Below are positions 36,446 through 43,064 of a DNA stretch of 64,000 nucleotides, one piece after another. The first letter of the stretch is position 1. The number at the start of each line of letters is the position of its first letter. The position numbers were made by a program, and so were the translations under genes. The notes below the pieces were generated by a model that saw nothing but the letters and a program-made list of their open reading frames with translations, was not told where the DNA came from and ran no database searches. This stretch comes from Sphingobacterium sp. UBA4616 (GTDB taxonomy: Bacteria > Bacteroidota > Bacteroidia > Sphingobacteriales > Sphingobacteriaceae), in contig DGIS01000008.1 of the NCBI GenBank assembly GCA_002386525.1, forward strand, positions 124,001 to 188,000. The letters run 5' to 3'.

Positions 36446-36913
36446 TTATTTTTTCAGCTGCACTTTCAGCGGCTTTGATCGCAAATCAATCGAAATGTTT
36501 TCTTCATTAATAAATAAATCGGAGTACCCAAGGCTACCGCCGCTTTTCTGAACCTTAACCTTGATTGTTACATCATCATAACCTTTAATTTTTAATATGC
36601 TTTCAGCATATTGGTTATTCGCAGCCTTTAGGTTCACAAACAATCGCAGTTTTTTATCCTGTCCATCATTTGTAATTTCCATGTTCTTTGGAAGATCGAG
36701 GTTTGCGTTATTTTGCAGGATTTTTTCGCCTGAACTCGTAACGTAATAAAGATCCAGATCAGCAAGTGTTAGTTTTGAATTTAGGACATTCACGCCATTT
36801 TCATCTACTAAAGTTAACTGTACTTCACTATAGACGTTTGTATTTAACGCTTCTGTTTTCTTGCAGGCAATAATGGCAAGAAGACTTGCAAATATTAATA
36901 ATAACTTTTTCAT
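36446..36913 (-). CDS. Lipoprotein, partner of the C10 protease
   Basis: The 155-residue protein starts MKKLLLIFASLLAIIACKK, a lipoprotein signal with the Cys at about residue 17. The mature part is beta-rich (VQLTLVDENGVNVLNSKL, IKGYDDVTIKVKVQKSG). The frame is open upstream to 37006, but that would overlap the protease gene and lose the signal, so 36913 is the start. It follows the protease stop by 7 bp on the same strand. C10 proteases in Bacteroidota and streptococci are often paired with small inhibitor proteins, so an inhibitor or immunity role is possible, but not shown. Confidence 0.7.
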   Translation of the reverse strand: MKKLLLIFASLLAIIACKKTEALNTNVYSEVQLTLVDENGVNVLNSKLTLADLDLYYVTSSGEKILQNNANLDLPKNMEITNDGQDKKLRLFVNLKAANNQYAESILKIKGYDDVTIKVKVQKSGGSLGYSDLFINEENISIDLRSKPLKVQLKK

Positions 36914-36920
36914 ATTGATA

Positions 36921-38165
36921 TTATTTGTAAATAGAATAGACCATATCGCGTTTATATTGATAGTTTCCGTTTCCTGAATCTGCACTTGCATAACCAAACC
37001 AACCATTATTCTGACCGCCCCATCCCCAGTTCATGTGAAACCACAAATATCCGCCTCCTCCAATTGTAGAACCATCCGGCAAAGTTTCGGGACAGTTTAT
37101 ATACTCGTGAACTCCATCTGCCACCCAACAATGACCACCGGAGTATGAATTTCCAGCCTTTGAACTATAGCCTGTTAATATTACTGGTCTATTCGCTTTT
37201 ATTTCACTCTCAACTATTAAATAGTTAAAGCTTGTGGCAGTTGCAGTAGGTGAATATCCAAATGTTTTAAGGGTGGAAGAAATGGCATTTGTATTTGCCG
37301 CCGCTCCTGTTCCGGTGCAATTATAACTCGAACCTACATCATCTGCTGCTCGCCACATCAGCCTTGATATTTCATTTGCTCCTGCGGACACATCATTATA
37401 ACCTGAAACCGCATTAGGCATAATACTATAATTATATGTGGTCGGATACTGATGGTATTTCATCACTTGTGCCATTGCGGTGGCTACACAACCAGTATAT
37501 GCTTTACCATTGCAATAGTAAGGAGTACAACTCATTGCAGGCATATAATTGTTATATCCACCTTCTTGGCTCCAATTTGTTGATAATAGAGGACCTATCA
37601 TTAAATTAATATCCTCACATTTAGGCGGGTTGGGTTTGGCAACATTTCCTCCGGACGCCTTTGTTTTTATAGTAGATACCGTGGTGCCGGATAATAGCTC
37701 AGCATATTTGCCCTTTTTCAATAGCTTATCCGCTATGTTTGCGTTCCGCATTCCTTTTGCTTTGATATCTTCAATTTCAAGCTTTGTATCATTCAGCCAA
37801 GCATCAGCAGCAATTGCGACAATACCAGAATGAAACGAAGATTTGTCTGAATAGGCAAGCACTGGATTTGCTCTGCGGTCTGCTGCTAAAATAATGAATC
37901 CGCCATTCGTATAGTTAAATATACGCATCACAACCGTTCCATCACTACCCGTAATTTCTTTTTCGAGAACTGTATTGTGGGCTTTATTTATGCCTGTGCT
38001 GGCTTTCACTTTGTGATGTAATATGAACTGTTGTAAAGAGTCTGCAATGGTTTTGCTCTCCTTCAGAGAAATAAAATTCTCATCATTTAAGTTATCCTGC
38101 TTTAAATCTTCTCTACTGCATGAAAAGAAGATAAGAATAGCTAAGTACAAATAAACTTTTCTCAT
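36921..38165 (-). CDS. C10-family (streptopain-like) cysteine protease, lipoprotein
   Basis: The 414-residue protein has a lipoprotein signal (LYLAILIFFSCSRED, Cys near 16), an inhibitory Spi-type propeptide (about 40-150: NYTNGGFIILAADRRANPVL), and a C10 catalytic domain (about 185-414). The nucleophile is the Cys of KAYTGCVATAMAQVMKY, the catalytic His lies in YSGGHCWVADGVHEY, and WFHMNWGWGG carries the supporting Trp/Asn region. Family members are secreted zymogens that cut host or competitor proteins. The lipoprotein downstream is probably co-transcribed. Length is normal and the key residues are present. Confidence 0.92.
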   Translation of the reverse strand: MRKVYLYLAILIFFSCSREDLKQDNLNDENFISLKESKTIADSLQQFILHHKVKASTGINKAHNTVLEKEITGSDGTVVMRIFNYTNGGFIILAADRRANPVLAYSDKSSFHSGIVAIAADAWLNDTKLEIEDIKAKGMRNANIADKLLKKGKYAELLSGTTVSTIKTKASGGNVAKPNPPKCEDINLMIGPLLSTNWSQEGGYNNYMPAMSCTPYYCNGKAYTGCVATAMAQVMKYHQYPTTYNYSIMPNAVSGYNDVSAGANEISRLMWRAADDVGSSYNCTGTGAAANTNAISSTLKTFGYSPTATATSFNYLIVESEIKANRPVILTGYSSKAGNSYSGGHCWVADGVHEYINCPETLPDGSTIGGGGYLWFHMNWGWGGQNNGWFGYASADSGNGNYQYKRDMVYSIYK

Positions 38166-38640
38166 AATTTTATGTGATGGTTAATGACATAAATATACAA
38201 ATTAAAAATTGTTACTCATTAAATAAAGAAAGTTATCTTCGCTCTTAAGATTAATAAAAATTAAATCAGATCCGTTGTTATCTATTTTTTTTAATTTGCA
38301 AACAGGATAAGGTTAACCTTAGAGTGATTAAAACATATGTTGGACACCTCTATAGAAGTAGACAATGATAGTTTTAATGATCTTCATCCTCAGAACTTCA
38401 AAAGATCCGTTGGGTTGTAGTCATAGGGCGGACACACTATATCCAAAATACAAATTGCCAATTTTTATAAAGAGACTAAGTAGATTGATAAATGTAAGCG
38501 TTTGGCCAACGAAATTTTGAATTTTCCGGTCAAAGTTGCCTCTAGAGCAACTGAAGAAATAAAAATAGAAATGTTAGATATTCTATATCTTAAATGTGGG
38601 ATTTTGCTTGATTAAGGTATTAGGGTAGAAGTTCCCTATA
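38166..38640. other. Non-coding region with a diverged repeat
   Basis: 475 bp that hold the protease promoter on the left. At 38379-38435 there is a stretch about 80% identical to 4653-4710 (shared CAGAACTTCAAAA and TCATAGGGCGGA words). No other feature is seen. Confidence 0.45.
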
Positions 38641-39384
38641 TTAATTATATGGATCTTTTTTTAATATTTTAAAAACCTCCTCTCGCTCAAGAAGCCACAT
38701 TCCAAGGCGATCTTTTGCTATTCCACTTTCAAGTTTATAGGTAAACGTAATATCGCCATTAGATAAGTTGGTCTTTAAATATTTTAAGTCGATGTTTTGC
38801 TTTGATGAAAGGTTATTCCCTATTTCTGTAATATGAGAAGATATAATAAAAACACAATTTCTTATTTCAGAAAAGCTGGTCATTAATCGTTCAGATGCCT
38901 CATATGCATCCTGATAGTTTGTGCCCTTAAATAGCTCATCTAAAACAATTAATAAGTTTCCGCAGGACTTTATTTTCATTGCGATATCCTTAACTCGTCG
39001 GACTTCGTTCAAAAAATGGCTATAACCTGAAACTATATCATCTCCTAAATTAATTGTGGTAAATAGGCCTCCAAATAAACTAACTGTCATTTGATCTGCA
39101 GGGACAGGAAAACCTAAATGAGCTAAATAGACCGAAGTAGCAATAGATTTCATAAGGGTAGATTTCCCTGTCATGTTTCCTCCGGTTAAAAACCATATGT
39201 TTTTATTTGAATTTATCATAACATCATTTTTGATCGGATTGAGAATAAGCAAATTGTATAATTGCTTTATTTCTAAAAAGCCTAATTTCTCTTCTTTTGT
39301 AAAACTGGGAATAGTAAGATCAAATTCAATAAGTGCCTTCGAAATGCCAAAAAGTGCATCAAGGTCATAGATTAAAGAAAGCAT
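38641..39384 (-). CDS. MutS-like ATPase, C-terminal half
   Basis: The 247-residue product carries the MutS-family ATPase: Walker A WFLTGGNMTGKSTLMKSI, the N-2/ABC-type region SLFGGLFTTINLGDDIVSGY, Walker B LLIVLDELFKGTN, and a His motif FIISSHITEIG. It lacks the upstream core domain, which is encoded by the next reading frame 17 bp upstream. Together they would make a ~435-residue MutS-related protein of the kind Bacteroidota carry besides true MutS. The frames differ and both have stops between, so the gene is probably broken by a frameshift, or is naturally split. Confidence 0.7.
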   Translation of the reverse strand: MLSLIYDLDALFGISKALIEFDLTIPSFTKEEKLGFLEIKQLYNLLILNPIKNDVMINSNKNIWFLTGGNMTGKSTLMKSIATSVYLAHLGFPVPADQMTVSLFGGLFTTINLGDDIVSGYSHFLNEVRRVKDIAMKIKSCGNLLIVLDELFKGTNYQDAYEASERLMTSFSEIRNCVFIISSHITEIGNNLSSKQNIDLKYLKTNLSNGDITFTYKLESGIAKDRLGMWLLEREEVFKILKKDPYN

Positions 39385-39401
39385 TTTCGTTAACTTTTAG
39401 C

Positions 39402-39968
39402 TTAACAAGTTTCTATACAGATAGTCATATTTGGCAATTTTTTTAATGAAATATTTTTGAAAGAAAGTAATTTTAGTTCCTCTATGTCTAGTTCTTTGGT
39501 AAGTTGTTTAAATTCCCGCTCGATCAGTTTAATAGTTCCGGTGTCTTGTAATGTATCGATATTATTGAAAAAGTCATTTAGATTCAAAATCAATTCAGAG
39601 ATTTCGCATATTGACCTTTTCAAAAAAAAAGCATCTTTCTTACTCTTTAGTGAAAAAACACTATATATGTTTAATATTAATTTATTATATGTAAGATCTG
39701 TAAATGGTTTATTAGTTAGGTTAAGATACCGTTCTAAATCCATTAGAATGTATCTATCTATTAAATAGTCTACTTTATTTTTCGATAAAAAACAGATTGT
39801 CTTTTGTCTATTAGTAATCTCCTCAATATTATCAAGAGGATTTTCAAAATATTCCGATATCCTTTCGTTTCCCCCATCGGTTACAGCTTTTCTAAATAGA
39901 GACATTAAATTATTGTTTTCGCTATTTAGTCCTAAATCCAATAGGGTCTGTTTATCAATACTGTACAT
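39402..39968 (-). CDS. MutS-like core domain, N-terminal half
   Basis: The 188-residue product matches the MutS core/lever region: ISEYFENPLDNIEEITNRQK is a typical motif before the ATPase, and ELKLLSFKNISLKKL lies near the end. It ends with a stop at 39402, and the ATPase half restarts at 39384 in another frame. Read as one gene it would be a short MutS-family ATPase without mismatch-recognition domains. The frameshift makes normal function doubtful unless the halves assemble. Confidence 0.65.
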   Translation of the reverse strand: MYSIDKQTLLDLGLNSENNNLMSLFRKAVTDGGNERISEYFENPLDNIEEITNRQKTICFLSKNKVDYLIDRYILMDLERYLNLTNKPFTDLTYNKLILNIYSVFSLKSKKDAFFLKRSICEISELILNLNDFFNNIDTLQDTGTIKLIEREFKQLTKELDIEELKLLSFKNISLKKLPNMTICIETC

Positions 39969-40087
39969 AACGCTAATTATTTATACGCTCCTTTTTTTTG
40001 ATACTAATGTATGATTAAGCTTTGAGCTTTGCTTTTTATTTTTTGAATGAAATTAATTCGAAAAACCGTAGTTAAAGTTATATCATC

Positions 40088-40225
40088 TAATGTTTCCAAG
40101 TGAATCCAGGAAGAATTGCTGACCAATAAATTTTAATTTTCCCTTCTCATAGCTTGCCAGCTGATAAATTAATGGTGTGCCAATGTTTTTAAAATGCAAA
40201 TTCCAGAGTAAATTGTCTCGTCATA
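40088..40225 (-). pseudogene. C-terminal fragment of an unknown gene
   Basis: Reverse translation gives NLHFKNIGTPLIYQLASYEK, then GKLKFIGQQFFLDSLGNIR and a stop, with protein-like composition but no start. It may be the tail of a lost gene. The surrounding 39969-40312 holds no other feature. Confidence 0.3.
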
Positions 40226-40312
40226 TGATTGGAATTATTTAGATTTGAACATAGCTAATTAGGGGAGATTACAAACAATAACACCGAATAGTAGTTTTAT
40301 TGTCCGACGCGA

Positions 40313-40816
40313 TTATTCGTTATACTTCTTAACAGGTTTCGCAGAATGTAGTTTTCGGTATTCTTTATAATTTCCATGTTTTTCATATTCCAAGGTTCCT
40401 TCCTCACAGTAACCGCTGAGATAAACAGAGAATTTATTGCTTTGGTCTTTGTTGGCATTCAGCTGTTGGATGATATCAGAAACACGACGGGGTATCTCAA
40501 AGAAGTTGGAATTATAAACAAGGTCATCCAGTTCTTTAGTTAGTTCGATACGGCGTTTTGACTCTGGTGGGATATTGTAGAGCGGTGTTAAATCAATCTC
40601 TTTTTTGAATATCTTATGTGGTTGGATTTTCAGCGCACGGCAGATCAGAATAAAGTTGTTCAAGGAAGAGCCTTTTCCTCTTTCAATAGCTGCTACCGTA
40701 TTGGTTGTCAATCCGGTCATATTCGCCACATCTTTCAGGGTATAATAGATTTTTTCCCGTTGAATGCGCAATTCCTCACCAATTTCCTCCAGTATGTTCT
40801 CGTTAATATCTGCCAT
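40313..40816 (-). CDS. XRE-family transcriptional regulator beside the guide-RNA locus
   Basis: The protein (167 residues from MADINENILEEIG) has an XRE helix-turn-helix (about 10-65: ELRIQREKIYYTLKDVANMT, TNTVAAIERGKGSSLNNFI, CRALKIQPHKIF) and a helical C-domain with no known family. It is divergent from the guide-RNA arrays and the sigma/Cas12f-like operon. An 18-bp perfect palindrome (40867-40884) and a half copy lie in its own promoter, and a third copy of the core lies ~110 bp before the first guide scaffold. I infer that it represses itself and controls the guide RNAs. Confidence 0.8.
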   Translation of the reverse strand: MADINENILEEIGEELRIQREKIYYTLKDVANMTGLTTNTVAAIERGKGSSLNNFILICRALKIQPHKIFKKEIDLTPLYNIPPESKRRIELTKELDDLVYNSNFFEIPRRVSDIIQQLNANKDQSNKFSVYLSGYCEEGTLEYEKHGNYKEYRKLHSAKPVKKYNE

Positions 40817-40831
40817 ATACAAATGGAAGAC

Positions 40832-40845
40832 TTATTTGCGCATAA
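40832..40845. promoter_or_regulatory. Operator half-site candidate
   Basis: TTATTTGCGCATAA repeats one side and the core of the palindrome at 40867-40884, 22 bp closer to the XRE start codon. Two spaced copies fit binding of the XRE dimer at its own promoter. Confidence 0.45.
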
Positions 40846-40866
40846 TTTAAATAATAATATTTGTGT

Positions 40867-40884
40867 TTTATTTGCGCAAATAAA
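40867..40884. promoter_or_regulatory. Palindromic operator candidate for the XRE regulator
   Basis: TTTATTTGCGCAAATAAA is a perfect 18-bp palindrome about 50 bp upstream of the XRE gene. XRE dimers bind such sites. The core TTTGCGCAAA recurs at 41200-41209, upstream of the first guide scaffold. Confidence 0.6.
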
Positions 40885-41196
40885 TATTCTTATGTATATT
40901 TGTTTCAACGAAAGCCGATAAACTAAATGTGAACTGTGAACCATACCAATAATTGTGGACTCATAGTGCAAAACTATTATTGTACGATTAAAATGCAAAT
41001 AATGAGAAAATTAAGTATTAAAAATATAGTAAAGTCACCGGAATAAAACTCATTACTATTTTGTAGATTTGTATCTAGTATCCTATGTTGATAACCCCTA
41101 TTATTGACGTGTTCTGCCATTCAAAGCATAGGATTAAGAAAAATAAAATTATTTGAATCGTTGAAATAGACTCAGTATTGAGTTTATTCAAAAGTT

Positions 41197-41214
41197 GTGT
41201 TTGCGCAAAAATAA
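41197..41214. promoter_or_regulatory. Second palindromic operator candidate, upstream of guide unit A
   Basis: The 10-bp perfect palindrome TTTGCGCAAA (41200-41209), flanked by AAATAAAG, repeats the core of the site in the XRE promoter. It lies about 110 bp before the first guide scaffold, where the guide transcript should start, so the regulator may control guide-RNA supply. Confidence 0.5.
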
Positions 41215-41278
41215 AGTAATTATTTTGCGTAGAGGATGTTCTTTGACTTGTTGGTATTGGAAAGGGAAATAAAATATT

Positions 41279-41306
41279 GACCGATCGGAAATTTTGTCGA
41301 TCGGTT
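41279..41306. repeat. Hairpin just before guide scaffold A
   Basis: ACCGATCG and CGATCGGT form a perfect 8-bp stem around a ~10-nt A/T-rich loop, 13 bp before the conserved scaffold. It may be the 5' end of the guide transcript, a regulator site, or a terminator for read-through. Confidence 0.5.
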
Positions 41307-41318
41307 TGAATAGGATAG

Positions 41319-41440
41319 GAGGCATCTTGTGATTCCGTAGGGTGAGCGCAATGGCGACTCACTAAATACCTTTTTTAAAAAAAATTTGGGTTACATTCCA
41401 CACTATGTTCTTGATTATTATTACGATACTAGGAGTTGGG
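41319..41440 (+). ncRNA. Guide-RNA scaffold, unit A (tracr-like)
   Basis: This 122-nt element is about 80% identical to 41794-41912, including an unbroken conserved block (GTAGGGTGAGCGCAATGGCG and the next 14 bases). The block folds as GTGAG/CTCAC with an inner GC-AATG-GC hairpin. It runs straight into the first repeat of array A. ACATTCC (41393-41399) can pair with GGGATGT at the start of that repeat with one G-U pair, like a tracr/anti-repeat. I infer a structured RNA that loads the Cas12f-like protein. Duplication and conservation without coding capacity support an RNA function. Confidence 0.75.
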
Positions 41441-41667
41441 GATGTTAATGATCATAAATTGTGGGGTATACACAACGTTCAGTTTAATTTCCTCTTGATA
41501 TGCGATGTTAATGATCTTAATTGTGGGTATACACAACGCTCCCAGAATGAATTAATTATTACAAATGGATGTTGATGATTTAGAGTGTAGGGTATATTTA
41601 ACGGGCGCTTTTCGGACTTTTCTCAATCCTTGAAGTTAATGATTTCAAAAAGCAGGGTATACACAAC
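41441..41667 (+). CRISPR. CRISPR-like array A: four degenerate repeats
   Basis: Repeats at 41441-41476, 41504-41537, 41568-41602 and 41632-41667 (34-36 nt) share GATGTTAATGAT at the start and GGGTATACACAAC at the end, with a variable middle. Spacers are 27, 30 and 29 nt, and about 30 nt follow the last repeat before GATGTTGAT at 41698 (a possible worn fifth repeat). The second spacer (41538-41567) matches 21405-21434 at 28 of 30 positions. The array has no adaptation genes, and the repeats are too diverged for a live adaptive CRISPR. It looks like a fixed guide bank. Confidence 0.8.
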
Positions 41668-41793
41668 TGAGTCTTGTTTGTGAAACGTGAGAAATTTGAT
41701 GTTGATTATATGCAATTAGCGTATGAGCTACTACCGTAATTAATTCCTTTGCGTAGAACTTGAAAAGTAAGAAAATTTTCAAAATTATATATT

Positions 41794-41912
41794 GAGGCAT
41801 CTTGTTATGCCGTAGGGTGAGCGCAATGGCGACTCACTAAATACCCTTTTTAAGAAAATGTTGGGTTACATCCTGCGCTATGTTCTTGATTTATTACGAT
41901 AATAGGTGGTAG
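41794..41912 (+). ncRNA. Guide-RNA scaffold, unit B (tracr-like)
   Basis: A second copy (119 nt) of the scaffold at 41319-41440, with the same conserved hairpin block and the same following GGGTTACAT and CTATGTTCTTGATT words. TTACATCC (41866-41873) can pair with GGATGTTAA at the start of the next repeat. Unit A uses ACATTCC with GGGATGT, so pairing is kept although the bases differ. It leads directly into array B. Confidence 0.75.
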
Positions 41913-42082
41913 GATGTTAATGGTCTCAAAAGGTAGGTTATATACAACATCTTATTTGCCCATTTAGTGTAGGTCGCGGATGTTGACGATTTAAAAAATA
42001 TAGGGTATAGATAATCAGCTTAAATTTAGGCAAACTTTTCGTTGAGGATGTTAATGATCTCAAAATAAAGGGTATACACAAC
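41913..42082 (+). CRISPR. CRISPR-like array B: three degenerate repeats
   Basis: Repeats at 41913-41948, 41979-42015 and 42047-42082 (36-37 nt) belong to the same family as array A. The spacers between them are 30 and 31 nt, and a last spacer starts at 42083. That last spacer (TGGACCGCGTAACGACAG and on) matches 21348-21369 at 18 of 22 positions. The array ends about 150 bp before the sigma factor gene on the same strand. I infer that it yields guide RNAs for the Cas12f-like protein. Confidence 0.78.
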
Positions 42083-42238
42083 TGGACCGCGTAACGACAG
42101 TATCTCCCGTTCAATACCAATAAGTTTTATTAACCAGATAACAATTTACACTTACCCAGCTTCGGTTTCCATAAAATCCGTCAAATTCCGCCGGAGCTGC
42201 GGTAAGTGATTTTCGCTTTAACCAAGAAAGGACGAATT

Positions 42239-43048
42239 ATGAAACTACTTTTACGAAAACAAGAGACCATACGCGCATTAGAAAACCTCCGCCAAGGGGA
42301 AGAAAGGGGGCTTAAATTCTTCTACCAAAAATTCTATAAACATTTCCTTTTTCGTGCACACCGCGCAACAGATGACGAATGTACAGGTGAAAGTATTGCC
42401 CAAGAGGCCTTTCTACGCCTTTGGCTGTTCAGAGAAAATGTACATTCCGAAACTGAAATCTTCGACTTTCTGAAAGTTCAGGTGAAAACCGCGGTTCAGG
42501 CTTTTTACAAAAAATCAAAAAATAAATTTCAGCGAAGCTTACTGCGGCTCGATAGCATAGAGGATTATCAGGAGTTTATGCTCGGCTATGAACTGGAAGA
42601 GGAAAACGAAGACGATGTGCTCTATATTGAGCAACTGGAATTGGAAAAGAAAAAGAGAATGGATCAGCTTAATGCTATTCTTCCAAACCTCAACCGCGAT
42701 CAACAACTCTTTATTCGTCTCTGTCTCAAATATAGTTTTAACTATGAACGTATCGCGTACTATATGGGAAACATATCAGATTATGAGGTTAGTCTACAAA
42801 TTGAAAATGCAATCGAATACCTACGTGCCATCGTCCATAGTGAAGAGAAAATGCAGCTTGTAGCCAAGCCGGTCGAATTTAAGTTAAATGGTGAAATGAC
42901 CGAAGAGGAAGCTGAAGTATTTCGCATGCGCTACGAATTGCAATATTCCTTCGACAAAATTTCGGAAGCATTGCAGCTGGATGGGGGACAGGTAAGGACG
43001 TTGTTTATTAATGCGCACGCAAAAATTAAATCAAAAAAAATAGCATAA
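42239..43048 (+). CDS. ECF-like sigma factor, partner of the Cas12f-like protein
   Basis: The protein (269 residues from MKLLLRKQETIR) has a sigma-2 region (about 20-95: GLKFFYQKFYKHFLFRAHRA, SIAQEAFLRLWLFREN, a core-polymerase and -10 binding module). Two sigma-4-like helix-turn-helix units follow (about 146-198: LNRDQQLFIRLCLKYSFNYE; about 217-266: MTEEEAEVFRMRYELQYSFD). An ECF factor normally has one. I chose 42239 because AAGAAAGGA precedes it; the frame opens at 42206. It ends 16 bp before the Cas12f-like gene. I infer that it joins RNA polymerase to the RNA-guided protein, with the extra module perhaps binding that protein. Confidence 0.8.
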   Translation: MKLLLRKQETIRALENLRQGEERGLKFFYQKFYKHFLFRAHRATDDECTGESIAQEAFLRLWLFRENVHSETEIFDFLKVQVKTAVQAFYKKSKNKFQRSLLRLDSIEDYQEFMLGYELEEENEDDVLYIEQLELEKKKRMDQLNAILPNLNRDQQLFIRLCLKYSFNYERIAYYMGNISDYEVSLQIENAIEYLRAIVHSEEKMQLVAKPVEFKLNGEMTEEEAEVFRMRYELQYSFDKISEALQLDGGQVRTLFINAHAKIKSKKIA

Positions 43049-43064
43049 AAAAAATAAAAGCAAT

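Noticed and set aside
41075..41362. A 95-codon reverse reading frame over guide scaffold A
   Set aside because: It starts at a GTG inside the conserved RNA hairpin, has low-complexity content, and is not kept in scaffold B.
41441..42082. A normal adaptive CRISPR-Cas locus
   Set aside because: No cas1, cas2 or active nuclease is present, the repeats are strongly diverged, and the one clear spacer match is to the host's own gene leader.
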